A stretch of 64,000 nt of DNA. It comes from Oceanospirillum sanctuarii (GTDB lineage Bacteria > Pseudomonadota > Gammaproteobacteria > Pseudomonadales > Halomonadaceae). This document shows, one piece after another, positions 24,861 through 35,008 of the stretch; within the stretch, counting starts at the first letter, position 1, and each line of letters opens with the position of its first letter. Under the pieces are notes generated by a model. That model was not told where the DNA came from. It saw only the letters and a list, made by a program, of their open reading frames with translations, and searched no databases. Made by a program: the position numbers and the translations under genes. The stretch spans positions 52,250-116,249 of the forward strand of contig NZ_MTBA01000010.1 of the NCBI RefSeq assembly GCF_002150805.1, written 5' to 3'.

Positions 24861-27800
24861 GTGAATACAGAAGCCGACATGACTGATCAGCCGGAAGATA
24901 TGCAGGATGTTCTTATATCCGAAAGAGAATCAGAGTCATCTTTAGTCATTGTTGGTGTTGGTGCCAGCGCCGGTGGCCTTGAAGCGCTGCAGGCGGTTTT
25001 CAACAATATGCCAGACGATATCGATATGGCATTTGTGGTGGCCCAGCATCTGTCACCTTCTTATAAAAGCCTGATGGTTGATCTGCTGTCCAAAGATTCG
25101 ACCATTCCCATTCTGACCCCTACCCATAAACAAAGCATCCAACCCGGCTATGTTTATATCTGCCCGCCGAATAAGAACATCACTGTTGATGAGTTTGATC
25201 AGATTGTTCTGAGTGATGTTGATCAGGAACGACACTTTCCGCGTCCTTCTGTTGATATGTTGTTTGAGTCTATCGCGCAGGTGAAGGGTGACCAGGCGGT
25301 TGGTGTGATTTTGTCCGGAACCGGTAGTGACGGCACCCGGGGAATTCGGGCGATTAAGGCGGAAAACGGCTTTGCTCTGATTCAGGACCCGAATACGGCT
25401 AAGTATGACGGTATGCCCCGTTCTGCTATCGATTCCGGCAGTGTGGACATTATTGTTCATCCGGAGAATTTGGGCACAGAGCTGCGGAACCTGCTGAGTT
25501 TCCCTCGTCACAAGATCGATAAAACCAGCATTGTGGTGCCTACGGAGATTTATCGTTCCATACTCCGCACCCTGAAACGACACTGTAAAGTGGATTTCGG
25601 TCTTTATAAAGAGACCACGATTCTGCGACGCATTGAACGTCGTATGACGGCGTTGCGCATTCTGACGGTAGAAGAGTATCTGCAGTATCTTAAAGGTGAT
25701 GAAACCGAAGCGGCCATGTTGTTCAACGACATGCTGATCGGGGTAACCTCCTTTTTCCGTGACCCGAAAGCCTATGAAGTGGTTAAAGAGCAGTTGGCAG
25801 ATTACATCGAAAACCGTGAGTCGAAGCACCTACGCCTCTGGGTGGTTGGTTGCTCAACCGGTGAAGAAGCCTACTCGGTTGCGATGTTGCTGGCAGATAT
25901 TCTGGGTGAAAACTTGCATGAGTATAAGATCCAGATTTTTGCTACGGACATTGATAAGAAGGCGCTGTCTATCGCCCGTATGGGGCGCTATCTTCCGGGT
26001 TCATTACAGCACTTGCCCCGGGAGTATATGACTCGCTTCTTTACCGCCAATGATGACCAGTTTGAGGTGATCAAAGCGATCAAATCCATGGTGATTTTCT
26101 CGGTGCATGATGTCACTAATGATCCACCATTCCTGAAGCTGGACTTTGTTTCCTGCCGGAATCTGATGATCTATTTCACGCTGGAGCTGCAGCGTCAGAT
26201 CTTCCCGATTTTTCATTACAGTCTGAACAGCAAAGGTGTGCTTTTCCTTGGTCAGTCGGAATCGACCGGTGTATTCCAGGAGTATTTCCGCCCGCTGTCC
26301 CGTTCCGCCAAAGTGTATCAGTCGGTATTCCTTGGCCGTAAAATCGCGCCGAAGCGTAAGATGCCGGATCGTTCCGAGAAAGTGCCGATTGTTATTGAAG
26401 ATCCGGATCGTCCAAAGCGCAAGGAATCTCACGCTGATCGCCTTGAAGGGCTGATCTACCAGCAGATGCAGAAATCCTTCCTTCAGAACGTGGTGCTGAT
26501 TAACGAGAACTATGATCTGATCTTTACCAAGGGTAATAACCCGTTACTGGTGCGTTCAGAAGGTATCCCGAGCAACAGTATTTATAAGAACCTGCATCAG
26601 GCCTTTATTATTGATCTGAGAACCGCCCTGCATCAGATAGATGAAGGCGAAGAGATGGTGCGAACCTCTTTCCAGACGGTTGTCCTGAATAATCAGAGCC
26701 GTATGTGCCGCCTGATTGTTACGGATCTGTCCAACATTCAGGGCTATGGCCGCCTGTTTATGATCTTTACTCAGGTTGAAGATCCGGCAGATATGCCTGC
26801 TCTGAAAGTGGATCGTGGTGATCAGACTGACCGCATCATGTACGAGCAGGAGCTGCAGCTGAAGAAAACCAAAGAGCAGCTGCAGGCGGTGATCGAAGAG
26901 CTGGAAACCTCGAATGAGGAGATGCAGGCGATGAATGAGGAGCTGCAAAGCTCCAACGAAGAGCTACAAAGCTCAAACGAAGAGCTTGAGACCACTAACG
27001 AAGAACTTCAGTCTACCAATGAAGAGCTGCAGACCGCTTATGCGGAACTGCGTATGGCCTACGAGGATAAAGAAACCCAGCGTTATGAGTTGATTAAGCT
27101 GAAGGGTGAGCTTGAGCATACCAATCGTTTGCTGAAAGATGCCGAGCGTATGGGGGGGATGGGTTCCTGGTTATGGAGCCTGAATAATAAGTCCGTCTCG
27201 TGGAGCCCGGGTTGCTACGATATTTTTGGTTTGGATGAAGAGCATTTTACTCCATCTTATGAGGCCTTTATCGGCATTGCTCATCCGGATGATCGTACCC
27301 GTCTTGAGAAACATCTGGCGGACTTGCTGAACAATACAGCCAAGCAGCCATTTGTCTTTAAGGCACTGGACCGTAATAAACGGGTGATCATGGTGTCGAT
27401 GGAATCCGTGGTTTCTTATAACGACCTGAAACAGCCGGAAAAAGTGATGGGCACCATCACCAATATTTCTGAGCGTATCGCCCTGCAAAAAGAGAAAACT
27501 GTTTACAAAGAGAAGGTGAATTACCTGCTGAATAACGAAATCAGCGGCAACTATATTTTTTCTGTTGAGGATTTCTCCTTCAGTTTTATCAACCCTGTGT
27601 TCAGTGAAGTACTGGGTTACAGTCTGGAAGATATTGTAAAACTGAATCGGGATGAGGTTATGGCATTGGTTCATCCGGATGACAGGGCGGATTTTGAGGC
27701 TCGTTATATCAATCTGACGGATTCGCTGAATACCAAGCTGCCACCTTTCCAATATCGTTTTAAACATTCAGTAAGCGGTGATTATATTACCCTCATTACC

Positions 27801-27899
27801 AATGAAGTCCCCTTTGAGGTAAACGAGTCTGAAGGCTCGATCAGTAAGGTGTTCGGCAGCTTATTTGCGTGGAATGAACAAGGGAATGACAGACTTTAA
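24861..27899 (+). CDS. CheB-CheR-PAS fusion sensory protein
   Basis: A 1012-residue fusion. A CheB methylesterase domain covers about 30-210, with catalytic Ser36 (GVGASAGG), His63 (AQHLSPS) and an Asp in SGTGSDGT. A CheR methyltransferase covers about 225-490 ([28 protein letters not shown]). A long coiled coil with repeated SSNEELQ/TTNEELQ heptads spans about 660-750, then two PAS domains (about 755-875 and 890-1005). There is no kinase domain at the end, unlike many family members. The start is GTG with a GGAG site. No methyl-accepting receptor gene is nearby, so a chemotaxis role is doubtful; it may act with the overlapping GGDEF-EAL gene. Confidence 0.9.
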   Translation: MNTEADMTDQPEDMQDVLISERESESSLVIVGVGASAGGLEALQAVFNNMPDDIDMAFVVAQHLSPSYKSLMVDLLSKDSTIPILTPTHKQSIQPGYVYICPPNKNITVDEFDQIVLSDVDQERHFPRPSVDMLFESIAQVKGDQAVGVILSGTGSDGTRGIRAIKAENGFALIQDPNTAKYDGMPRSAIDSGSVDIIVHPENLGTELRNLLSFPRHKIDKTSIVVPTEIYRSILRTLKRHCKVDFGLYKETTILRRIERRMTALRILTVEEYLQYLKGDETEAAMLFNDMLIGVTSFFRDPKAYEVVKEQLADYIENRESKHLRLWVVGCSTGEEAYSVAMLLADILGENLHEYKIQIFATDIDKKALSIARMGRYLPGSLQHLPREYMTRFFTANDDQFEVIKAIKSMVIFSVHDVTNDPPFLKLDFVSCRNLMIYFTLELQRQIFPIFHYSLNSKGVLFLGQSESTGVFQEYFRPLSRSAKVYQSVFLGRKIAPKRKMPDRSEKVPIVIEDPDRPKRKESHADRLEGLIYQQMQKSFLQNVVLINENYDLIFTKGNNPLLVRSEGIPSNSIYKNLHQAFIIDLRTALHQIDEGEEMVRTSFQTVVLNNQSRMCRLIVTDLSNIQGYGRLFMIFTQVEDPADMPALKVDRGDQTDRIMYEQELQLKKTKEQLQAVIEELETSNEEMQAMNEELQSSNEELQSSNEELETTNEELQSTNEELQTAYAELRMAYEDKETQRYELIKLKGELEHTNRLLKDAERMGGMGSWLWSLNNKSVSWSPGCYDIFGLDEEHFTPSYEAFIGIAHPDDRTRLEKHLADLLNNTAKQPFVFKALDRNKRVIMVSMESVVSYNDLKQPEKVMGTITNISERIALQKEKTVYKEKVNYLLNNEISGNYIFSVEDFSFSFINPVFSEVLGYSLEDIVKLNRDEVMALVHPDDRADFEARYINLTDSLNTKLPPFQYRFKHSVSGDYITLITNEVPFEVNESEGSISKVFGSLFAWNEQGNDRL

Positions 27900-30102
27900 T
27901 TTTAAAGACACGCACTACTGGCTGACTCAGTTAGCCCGTTTTAAGTCTTATGTCACTGATAAGGTGGCTTATCAGTATGAAGAGCGGCATGAGCTTTTAG
28001 CGATGATCGATCAGTTGGAAGGGCTGATCGATGATGGTGGTGTTTCTGCTGTGAAGGAAGTCCATGCACCGGAAACGTCTTCAGAACTTTATGAGTTTCT
28101 GGAGAATGCTCCGGAGCCCATTATCGTCTGTAACACCAAGCTCAACATTATTTATGGCAACCATATTGCCATGGAGCTTCTGGGGCTGGATAAACCCAAC
28201 TCGCCTGTTCGCCGTTACCTGCTCACCTTTCTGGTAAAAAATGTTGCTGAGTTTCTGAACTGGGTTTCCGGCAGCAGCACTCATACCGTCATTCAGGAGC
28301 TGTCCACTATCAATGGCGTGATTGCCTTTGAGGTTAATAAGCAGCGTATCCGCATGAAAGGGGAAACGCTGTTTATCCTTTCCATGCATGTCGCCAGTGA
28401 GGCGATGGATGAATCGATTCGCCAGTGGGAGCTTTGGTATCGCAACGCCTTCACCTATGCCCGGGAAGCGATGTTTATTCTTGATGCAGAGCGCAGGTTT
28501 ATTGCGGTAAATAATCGTTTCTGCGAGATCACGGGTTATACAGAAGATGAAGCTTTAGGCCAGTCACCGACGATGCTGACCTCCGGCAGTCACGATGAAG
28601 GGTTTTATAAAGAATTCTATGAAACCCTTTACGACACGGGCATCTGGGAAGGGGTGATCTATAACAAAGCCAAGTCCGGCCATTCCTATCCTCAGGATCT
28701 GCGTGCTGTTGCCCTCTTTCTGAATGATGAATCCAGTCGCCCTGATGGTTATATCGGAATCTTTGAAAACATCGAAAGTCGTGTTCGCCATGAGATGGAT
28801 CTGAAAGACGCTTCAGAAACAGATCCCCTGACCGGCCTGATGAACCGCAATGGTTTCAACAGCACCATGGAGCAGCTGTTTGCTGAAGCCGAACGCAATG
28901 GCTATACCCTGACCCTGATCTATATCGATATGGACAGGTTCAAACAGCTGAACGATACCCATGGGCATAGCTATGGTGACGAGATGCTGCGGGTTCTGTC
29001 CGGTCGTTTGCGTCATATTATGAAGTCCGATGATATTCTGGCTCGTCTTGGCGGCGACGAATTCGTGGTGCTGCTTGAAGGCGAGCTGACCGAGGCGATG
29101 CTGGAGAGCATCCTCAACAAGTTGCTGCGACATCTCGGTGAGCCTTACCGTATTTTCGACACGCTGCACGACAGCAGTGCCAGTCTCGGTGTTGCCCGTT
29201 ACCCTAATGATGCGCTGAGTATTGATGGGCTTATTCAGGCTGCGGATGCAGCGATGTACCAGGCCAAAAAGAACGGTCGTAATTGTTATCAGTTTTTCGA
29301 TAAGAATGTGTTTGATCAGGAGTTTGCTCAGGAAGAGTTTATCAATCAGATCAACACAGGTTTTATCCGGGATGAGTTTATCCCCTATTTTCAGCCTCAG
29401 TTCAGTCTGATTGGTAAAGAGATTGTTGGTTTTGAATCCCTTTGTCGCTGGCTGACGCCCGGTGGCAAGGTGATTGCGCCCGGCGGCTTTTTACCTGAGA
29501 TGGAAAAAGATAAAAACCTGATGACCAAGCTGGCGCTGAGCATGATCCGCCATGTTTTCCGCACTGTGGATATCCTGATTCGCCATGACTTCCGCTTACC
29601 GGTTGCACTGAACCTGTCGGCGACCCAGTTAGCCTCTCCACGGGTGATAGAGCATCTGATCTTTATGTCGGAGACTCACCCGGATGCTGCCAAGCTGATT
29701 GAGATTGAGATCACTGAAACGACTCTGTTTGAGGGTGATCCGGCGATTCTTGATCACATTGAGCAGTTACAGGAGATCGGCTTTGAATTTGTGCTGGATG
29801 ACTTCGGCACGGGTTTCTCCTCTATCTACAGTCTTAAGCAGATCCGCTTTAAGAAGATCAAGATCGACCGCAGCTTTGTGATGGATATTGGTGACCGTCA
29901 CAACACCAATCTTCTGGATGGCATGATCGGCCTGATTCAACAGCTGGATCTGGAGATTATCTGCGAGGGCATAGAGACCGAAGAGCAACTAAACTATCTG
30001 GTAGCTAAAGGCTGTCGGGTGGGACAGGGCTTCTATTACTCACCTGCGGTATCGACTACCGAAGCCGCTAAGATGCTGCATCTGAACATCTCGGATGTAT
30101 GA
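27874..30102 (+). CDS. PAS-GGDEF-EAL cyclic-di-GMP turnover protein
   Basis: A protein of about 742 residues overlapping the end of the CheB-CheR gene by 26 bases; ATGs at 27874 and 27886 are both possible starts. A poorly conserved PAS-like region (about 70-180) and a clear PAS domain (about 185-310) precede GGDEF (motif intact at about 393). The upstream inhibitory site reads KSDD instead of RxxD, so product inhibition may be lost. The EAL domain has ESL in place of EAL at about 520, with DDFGTGFSS, the ITETTL glutamate and CEGIETEEQ retained, so phosphodiesterase activity is still likely. No transmembrane segment is seen; it should be cytoplasmic and coupled to its neighbour. Confidence 0.9.
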   Translation: MNKGMTDFNFKDTHYWLTQLARFKSYVTDKVAYQYEERHELLAMIDQLEGLIDDGGVSAVKEVHAPETSSELYEFLENAPEPIIVCNTKLNIIYGNHIAMELLGLDKPNSPVRRYLLTFLVKNVAEFLNWVSGSSTHTVIQELSTINGVIAFEVNKQRIRMKGETLFILSMHVASEAMDESIRQWELWYRNAFTYAREAMFILDAERRFIAVNNRFCEITGYTEDEALGQSPTMLTSGSHDEGFYKEFYETLYDTGIWEGVIYNKAKSGHSYPQDLRAVALFLNDESSRPDGYIGIFENIESRVRHEMDLKDASETDPLTGLMNRNGFNSTMEQLFAEAERNGYTLTLIYIDMDRFKQLNDTHGHSYGDEMLRVLSGRLRHIMKSDDILARLGGDEFVVLLEGELTEAMLESILNKLLRHLGEPYRIFDTLHDSSASLGVARYPNDALSIDGLIQAADAAMYQAKKNGRNCYQFFDKNVFDQEFAQEEFINQINTGFIRDEFIPYFQPQFSLIGKEIVGFESLCRWLTPGGKVIAPGGFLPEMEKDKNLMTKLALSMIRHVFRTVDILIRHDFRLPVALNLSATQLASPRVIEHLIFMSETHPDAAKLIEIEITETTLFEGDPAILDHIEQLQEIGFEFVLDDFGTGFSSIYSLKQIRFKKIKIDRSFVMDIGDRHNTNLLDGMIGLIQQLDLEIICEGIETEEQLNYLVAKGCRVGQGFYYSPAVSTTEAAKMLHLNISDV

Positions 30103-30139
30103 CCTTTTATTCAATATCTAACTGGTTTTTGAGGTGTTA

Positions 30140-30167
30140 AAGGGAAGTGTTCAGCTTCCCTTTTTTA
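30140..30167 (+). terminator. Terminator after the GGDEF-EAL gene
   Basis: AAGGGAAG pairs with CTTCCCTT across 7 bases and is followed by TTTTTT. Confidence 0.85.
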
Positions 30168-30204
30168 TCATTAAAAACAGGCCGGAAATCGCAGGAGAGC
30201 TGTT

Positions 30205-33200
30205 GTGAACGAGGGTGTGGAATCAGATCAGGCCAGGCAGAACTGGACACGATGGCTCAGAATTGAGTTTCTGGTTATCCCGCTGTTTATTATTGCCGCC
30301 TTAACGCTCTATTGGGTGGATTCCATTCGGGTAGGGACTCTGGTTCAGCGTATTACCCATGAAGAACAGGAGATTTTCCAGCGCGATACCGTCCATCTGG
30401 CGATGGGGTATGGTCGGGTTATGGAGGAGCTGATAGCTCTGAACCGCCAGCTGAATGATGCCGGAGCTGGAGCCTCACCGGATCAGGTCTTACTGATGGG
30501 AATGCAGGCGCTGATGATGGCAAATCCCCATCAGATGCAGGTGCGTTGGATTGATGAGCAGGGCAGAGAGCGCATCCGCTTTGATCGTGAAGATGACCAG
30601 GTTTTGCGGATTTCTGAGGATCAGCTGCAAAGCAAAGCTCACCGGGACTACACCCGTAAAACACTGGCATTAGCTCCCGGGCAATTCTTTATCTCAGCCA
30701 TTGACCTTAATGTTGAGCACAATGTGGTTGAGCGTCCGTTTAAACCCACTTTTCGTATAGCCCTTCGGTTAACCAATGCCCGTGGTTTTCTGATTGTGAA
30801 TCAGAATGCCGGCTCTATCTTTGAGTCCCTGCAGGCGAAAGATGAACTGATCGATACCTGGCTGATTAACAGCGAGGGTGATTGGCTGAAAGGACCTCAG
30901 CCTGAATTGGATTGGGGCTTTATTCTTGGGGAGCATCATCATATCCGGGATATTTTCAGCCCTCAGGTCAGCGACCTGATTCTAAAAGAGCCCTTAAGTG
31001 CCTCAGTCGCCGAAGATAAAACCATCACCCTGAGTTACAAGCTGCCTCTGCAGGCTTTAACTTCCCGTTACGCTCTGATTGATGATCAGCCGATTCTGAT
31101 CCGGCAGGTTCAGGCGGGATATTTCCATCAGGCGAATGCCCAAAGTCGTTTTGCACCTCTGACAATGCTGATTCTGTTTCTGGCCTGTCTGATACTCTTT
31201 CTGTTTTTGCGACAGTGGCGAAAGGCATCTTTGATCCGGTCTGAGCGTAAAGCCCGTGGAGAAGAGATGGGACGACTTCACGGTATTGCTAACCTGTTGC
31301 CCCAGCTCACCTGGACCTGTACCCCGGAAGGTAGCTGTGACTTTATCAGTCAGAGTTGGGCGGATTATACCGGCAGTACGCCTGATCTTCTGATCGGCAC
31401 GGGGTGGGTGGATTTCGTACACCCTGACGACCATGAAGAGTTGTTTCGTTGCTGGACCCATTCGGTGAATACCGGTGAAGACTTTTTTATCCGTTTTCGT
31501 ATTCGCTCCAAAGCAGGCCAGTACCGGATGTTTGATACCCGGGCCAGAGCGTTGAAAGACAGCAATGGCAGTGTGCTGCAATGGTTTGGTTCCAATACCG
31601 ATATCGAAGACACCATCAGCTATGAAAAGCGTCTGGAGCAGGAGCGTGAACGCCTGAGAGCAGAGCTGCAGATCAGTGATCAGGAAAAGCAGAAAGCGAC
31701 AGAGCGTTTGCAGCTGGCAACCCTTGCTGGTCAGGTGGGAATCTGGGAATACGACATGGTGACCCAGATGCTGATCTGGGATGAGCGCATGTTTGAGTTG
31801 TACGGCGACCGCTATTCAGCAGAAGCTCTGCCGTTTACCCATTGGCAGCATCGGGTGCATCCGAAAGATCTGCCAGGGGTTGAGCGCATTATGGGAGAGG
31901 CGCTGGAAAACGGGGACTCCCTGATTTGTGAGTTCCGGATTATTCGTCCGGATGACAGCATTATCTGGGTGAAGGCAGATGCCTTTATTGTCCGTGATGA
32001 AGCCGGTAACCCTCTGCGTATGGTGGGCAGTAACCGGGATATTTCAGAATCCAAGCAACTGATGGCGGAGCTGGAAGAGGCCAATGAACACCTGACAGAA
32101 GCGCTGGATCAGGCCAAGAGTGCAACCCGGGCAAAATCCTATTTTCTTGCCAATATGAGCCATGAGATCCGAACCCCTATGAACGGTATTGTCGGCATGC
32201 TGGCGCTGTTGAATCAGGATGAGACGCTCAGTCCCCAACAGCGGGAATACTGTCAGCTGGCCTATCAGTCCTCTGAGCATCTGACGGAAATTCTGAATGA
32301 TATTCTTGATCTCAGCCGGATTGAGAGTGGTCGGGTGACGCTCTCGATGACGGACTTTTCTTTACAGACGTTGCTGCAGGAAGCGGTTGAAGTCTTTGCC
32401 TTAAGTGCCCGCCAGAAACAGGTTGAATTAAGGACTCATATCGCTGCTGGTACACCTGATCTTCTGATCAGTGATCCCCTTCGGGTCAGTCAGATCGTCA
32501 GCAATATCGTGGGCAATGCCGTTAAGTTTACCCCTGAGATGGGACGCATTGATGTCTCTGTTGCTGTTGTCTCCGGGGCGGAAAATTCACCATCTCCCTC
32601 TTTGCTCAGAATTGCCGTGAAGGATACCGGTATCGGTATTTCCCAAGCGCAGCAGGGAGAAATTTTCAAAGCCTTTACTCAGGCAGATGTCAGTACCACC
32701 CGACGTTTTGGTGGCACCGGACTGGGGCTGACTATCTGCCAGCAGTTAGCGGAGCTTCTGGATGGTTCGATAGCGGTTAACAGTGAAGAGGGCGAAGGTA
32801 CGGAGTTTGTTCTGCAGGTGCCGGTTCAGATTTCAGAGCTGAATACACCGGATACCCTAGCGAGTGGTGAGGGTGTTTCTTCTGTGTCGGAAAAGACAAC
32901 CACCCTTTCCCTCAGTGGTCTTAAGGTACTGACCGTTGATGATCAACCCCTGAATAATCTGGTGGTGGAAGGCCTGATGCGTTATGCCGGCGTTCCGGTT
33001 CGTGTTGCCGGTTCCGGTGCCGAAGCGGTTAGCCTGCTGGAAAATGAAGCCTTTGATTTGGTGCTAATGGATGTCCACATGGAAGGTATGAGCGGACTGG
33101 AAGCGACTCGTCGTATTCGTCAGCTGAAACAGATCCGGCAACCGCTGATCTTTGGCCTTTCCGCATCTGTTATGGAAGAAGATCAGCAGCGCGGACTGGA

Positions 33201-33951
33201 TGCGGGTATGGATACCTATCTGATGAAGCCCTTCAAACTGGATGATCTGTTCGAAGCGTTATCGGCCTATCAGGAGCGCTTATCTACTCTTAATGCTGTC
33301 AGCCTCATGTCCCGGAGTGATAGCGAACCGGCTTCATCCAATAAAGAGGCGGAGTCTTTCAGTTTGCCGGAGTGCATTGACCCGGAAGACTTTAAAGGGC
33401 GTTTGAAAGGTGACTACGATCTGTTGATGCAGTGCATACAGGCTTTTGTGCAAAGTGCTAAAGACGAAGAGCTGCCAGAACTTCATGGCAGTCAGCCTTA
33501 TCAGAGTGAGGCTGTTGCTTTCAGCCATAAGATCAAAGGAGCAGCCCGCTCCATTGGCGATACAGAGCTTGCTGAGACCGCTTTCCATGCCGAGATGTTG
33601 TCGAGGGATGAGGCATCCGATCCCATAGAGCTAACGGATGCGCTGAAGGAAACAGAAGCCCTGCTGCACAAGCATCTGGCGTTGTTAAAGCCTGCGATCA
33701 GACAGTGGCAGGGAGAGAAAACGGCAGCTACCTTAGCGCCTGATCTTTTTCAGCAGCGGGGTGAAAAACTCTGGGAGCTGGCCGATGCCCATCGTTTTAT
33801 TCCCACGGATTATTGGCAGCCGTATGTTGCAACCCTGAAGGCACAGGGATATGTCGCAGAAGCAGAAGCACTGGCGAATGCCTTTGTGGCTTTTGATAAT
33901 CAAAAAATCACAGATCTTCTGGAAAGCCTGCAGACAGAGTCCCGGCATTAG
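30205..33951 (+). CDS. Hybrid sensor histidine kinase (PAS-PAS-HisKA-HATPase-REC-HPt)
   Basis: A 1248-residue membrane kinase with GTG start and GGAGAG site. TM1 is near 20-37 and TM2 near 315-338; the roughly 270 residues between form a periplasmic sensor of no clearly named type. Two PAS domains follow (about 350-480 and 495-620). The phosphorylated His is His653 in NMSHEIRTPMNG, with ATP-binding motifs GNAVKFT, VKDTGIGI and GGTGLGLTI. A receiver domain has Asp956 (VLMDVHMEGMSG) and a terminal HPt domain has His1108 (SHKIKGAARSIG). This is a complete phosphorelay in one protein; the lone receiver at 24246 or another regulator could take the phosphate. The signal is unknown. Confidence 0.92.
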   Translation: MNEGVESDQARQNWTRWLRIEFLVIPLFIIAALTLYWVDSIRVGTLVQRITHEEQEIFQRDTVHLAMGYGRVMEELIALNRQLNDAGAGASPDQVLLMGMQALMMANPHQMQVRWIDEQGRERIRFDREDDQVLRISEDQLQSKAHRDYTRKTLALAPGQFFISAIDLNVEHNVVERPFKPTFRIALRLTNARGFLIVNQNAGSIFESLQAKDELIDTWLINSEGDWLKGPQPELDWGFILGEHHHIRDIFSPQVSDLILKEPLSASVAEDKTITLSYKLPLQALTSRYALIDDQPILIRQVQAGYFHQANAQSRFAPLTMLILFLACLILFLFLRQWRKASLIRSERKARGEEMGRLHGIANLLPQLTWTCTPEGSCDFISQSWADYTGSTPDLLIGTGWVDFVHPDDHEELFRCWTHSVNTGEDFFIRFRIRSKAGQYRMFDTRARALKDSNGSVLQWFGSNTDIEDTISYEKRLEQERERLRAELQISDQEKQKATERLQLATLAGQVGIWEYDMVTQMLIWDERMFELYGDRYSAEALPFTHWQHRVHPKDLPGVERIMGEALENGDSLICEFRIIRPDDSIIWVKADAFIVRDEAGNPLRMVGSNRDISESKQLMAELEEANEHLTEALDQAKSATRAKSYFLANMSHEIRTPMNGIVGMLALLNQDETLSPQQREYCQLAYQSSEHLTEILNDILDLSRIESGRVTLSMTDFSLQTLLQEAVEVFALSARQKQVELRTHIAAGTPDLLISDPLRVSQIVSNIVGNAVKFTPEMGRIDVSVAVVSGAENSPSPSLLRIAVKDTGIGISQAQQGEIFKAFTQADVSTTRRFGGTGLGLTICQQLAELLDGSIAVNSEEGEGTEFVLQVPVQISELNTPDTLASGEGVSSVSEKTTTLSLSGLKVLTVDDQPLNNLVVEGLMRYAGVPVRVAGSGAEAVSLLENEAFDLVLMDVHMEGMSGLEATRRIRQLKQIRQPLIFGLSASVMEEDQQRGLDAGMDTYLMKPFKLDDLFEALSAYQERLSTLNAVSLMSRSDSEPASSNKEAESFSLPECIDPEDFKGRLKGDYDLLMQCIQAFVQSAKDEELPELHGSQPYQSEAVAFSHKIKGAARSIGDTELAETAFHAEMLSRDEASDPIELTDALKETEALLHKHLALLKPAIRQWQGEKTAATLAPDLFQQRGEKLWELADAHRFIPTDYWQPYVATLKAQGYVAEAEALANAFVAFDNQKITDLLESLQTESRH

Positions 33952-34059
33952 ACCGGGAGTGCATAGCCTTGAGCGGGTTTAAGGCTCAGGGCTATGTCTG
34001 TTTTAACGCTGCTTCTGGTTAAAGGGGAACTGGCCTCCGGCTCCTTACTTCTCAGAACC

Positions 34060-34407
34060 TTATTCCCGGTTCAGAGCTTCGAGCAGTTCAATCTCAAAGA
34101 TCAGATTACTGTTCGGTGGAATCTTGTCGCCAAAGCCGCGTTCGCCATAGCCCATCTCGGCAGGCACCTGCAGTTTGCGCTTGCCGCCAACCTTCATACC
34201 TTTTAAGCCTTCAACCCAGGCGGCGATCACTTTTTTACGGCTCAGTACCACCTGAAACGGTTGGCCTTTGTCGTAGGAGTTATCAAATTCGGTGCCGTCT
34301 TCCAGCCAGCCTCTGTAGTGAGCGGTGACTAGAGCGCCGCCCTTTTTAACTTCGGTGCCTGTGCCTTCAATCAGGTCTTCGATGATGAGTTCGTTCAGAT
34401 CGGACAT
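34060..34407 (-). CDS. FKBP-type peptidyl-prolyl cis-trans isomerase
   Basis: A 115-residue single-domain FKBP that speeds proline isomerisation and acts as a folding helper. Typical motifs are VTAHYRGWLEDGTEFDNSYD, split here as VTAHYRGWLEDG and TEFDNSYD, then VIAAWVEGLKGMKVGGKRKL and IPPNSNLIFEIELLE. There is no signal peptide, so it is cytoplasmic. The length and sequence fit the small FkbA/FkpA-catalytic-domain type rather than SlyD. It points towards the hybrid kinase gene; a weak hairpin (33965-33993) between them may end transcription. Confidence 0.93.
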   Translation of the reverse strand: MSDLNELIIEDLIEGTGTEVKKGGALVTAHYRGWLEDGTEFDNSYDKGQPFQVVLSRKKVIAAWVEGLKGMKVGGKRKLQVPAEMGYGERGFGDKIPPNSNLIFEIELLEALNRE

Positions 34408-34570
34408 GGTGATTCCTGTTTGGCTGTTCTTTTACTTAGTCGCCGTAATGGCTGATTTCAGACTGATATGGCGGGCAGATTAGGTGTTCACCGCCTTTCT
34501 TTCAAGCGAGCGTGAACCAGAAGGATGTCATAGAAGTGTCATGTTCGGAATTTAATATCTGTTCAACCAT

Positions 34571-34590
34571 ATATATGTTTTTTCATATAT
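34571..34590 (+). promoter_or_regulatory. ArsR operator of the arsenic operon
   Basis: ATATATG-TTTTTT-CATATAT is a perfect 7-bp inverted repeat 46 bases before the arsR start. It resembles the CATATg...TTATG operators known for ArsR repressors. Confidence 0.7.
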
Positions 34591-34636
34591 CTCTTCAGGT
34601 ATGATGAGCACTTACTTTTTTCAGACAGGCAGGCCG

Positions 34637-34984
34637 ATGCTGGACCCCGTGATATTTTTCAAACAACTGGCGGATGAAACCCGACTGAGGGCATTGCTCC
34701 TGATCACACAGGAAGAGGAATTGTGTGTCTGCGAGCTGGTGGCGGCGTTGGACGAAAGCCAGCCGAAAATCTCCCGTCACTTGGCGCAGTTGCGTAAAAC
34801 CGGCTTGCTGGAAGATCGCCGTCAGGGGCAGTGGATCTTCTACCGGTTAAGCCCGCAATTGCCCGAATGGTGCCGGGTTGTGTTATCCACAACCGCCTCT
34901 GCCAATGCTGATTATCTGCAGCAGGCTAAGACACAGCTGGCTGATATGGGCGACCGACCGGAGCGGCTGAAAAGCTGCTGCTGA
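34637..34984 (+). CDS. arsR: ArsR arsenite-responsive repressor
   Basis: A 115-residue winged-helix repressor. The frame is open from 34601, but starting at 34637 (AGGCAGG upstream) matches the usual N-terminus MLDPVIFFKQLADETR. The arsenite-binding Cys30-x-Cys32 lies in ELCVCEL of the DNA-binding helix region, and the recognition helix is ESQPKISRHLAQLRKTG. The protein ends in a Cys-Cys pair. It leads the operon arsR-acr3-GAPDH-arsJ and should bind the inverted repeat upstream, releasing it on As(III). Confidence 0.93.
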   Translation: MLDPVIFFKQLADETRLRALLLITQEEELCVCELVAALDESQPKISRHLAQLRKTGLLEDRRQGQWIFYRLSPQLPEWCRVVLSTTASANADYLQQAKTQLADMGDRPERLKSCC

Positions 34985-35008
34985 TTTTGACTCTGCAAGG
35001 AAAAGACG

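Noticed and set aside
26900..27045. Tandem DNA repeat in the CheB-CheR gene
   Set aside because: It is the coding sequence for coiled-coil heptads (NEELQ type) that are normal for this protein family, not a separate repeat element.
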